Source: Wolbachia endosymbiont (group B) of Hofmannophila pseudospretella
GTDB taxonomy: Bacteria; Pseudomonadota; Alphaproteobacteria; Rickettsiales; Anaplasmataceae
Assembly (NCBI RefSeq): GCF_964028515.1
Contig: NZ_OZ034788.1
Span: 1,364,001-1,428,000, forward strand
Length of the DNA: 64,000 bases
Direction: 5' to 3'
The position numbers and the translations under genes were made by a program. Numbering within the stretch: the stretch's first letter is position 1; each line of letters begins with the position of its first letter. Under the pieces are notes generated by a model, which saw nothing but the letters and a program-made list of their open reading frames with translations, was not told the DNA's origin and did no database searches. Positions 63,961-64,000 of the stretch are shown here, one piece after another.

Positions 63961-64000
63961 AAAATTGTTTTATGTATGCTTTAAAATCCTCTCTTTCCCT

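Noticed and set aside
1..64000. tRNA, rRNA or riboswitch genes
   Set aside because: I scanned the intergenic regions for cloverleaf and conserved loop sequences and saw none; this is a reading by eye, so a covariance-model scan could still find one.

Overview
The window is AT-rich DNA from an intracellular alphaproteobacterium, almost certainly Wolbachia. The evidence is a short core block (GAPDH 3' end, tatC, a peroxiredoxin, trxB, RNase HI), many ankyrin-repeat proteins, Wolbachia-type insertion sequences, and a P2-like contractile-tail prophage with patatin, mutL, radC and tandem-XRE regulators, which is the phage WO gene set. No supergroup or strain is asserted.

Layout. 1-6439: chromosomal genes mixed with Wolbachia-type accessory ORFs, including a candidate effector with an EPIYA motif and proline-rich motifs (3564-4748). 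6530-13572: an ankyrin gene cut by an IS630-family element, small hypotheticals, and a 759-residue coiled-coil protein flanked by a direct repeat. 13573-21459: one giant ORF (2628 residues) with ankyrin repeats, a STAND/NB-ARC-like ATPase, about ten 42-residue TPRs, a hydrophobic region, an RTX-like patch and a latrotoxin-like C-terminal region; its 3' end is supplied by a second IS630 copy. 22497-29412: three group II introns nested inside one another (B in domain V of A, A in the YADD codons of the RT of C), with an IS5-family element in the innermost intron. 29409-29852: a broken Rpn-type nuclease ORF next to the outermost intron.

30269-37795 (plus strand): rnhA, mutL, three double-HTH regulators, radC, and a two-part gene related to the 759-residue protein. 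37835-52467 (minus strand): a prophage late operon read from a collar/fibre protein through tail fibre, sheath, tube, gpE/E' with a likely frameshift, tape measure, U, X and D to an ankyrin protein, a small membrane protein and a patatin phospholipase. Baseplate V/W/J/I and all head and packaging genes are absent here. 52720-58778 (plus strand): sigma-like factor, RecA-like ATPase, three related AAA/primase-helicase proteins and an SSB-like protein, a replication and recombination module divergent from the tail operon. 58779-64000: a gene-poor stretch, a RhuM-family gene, and a hypothetical locus broken by a third IS630 copy.

The tail and replication modules could act together as part of a phage, but as seen here the prophage is incomplete. 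The accessory proteins (giant toxin-like protein, EPIYA protein, ankyrin proteins, patatin) fit host interaction. The IS630, IS5 and group II elements account for most of the broken genes. All family assignments were made by reading the sequence; no database search was run.
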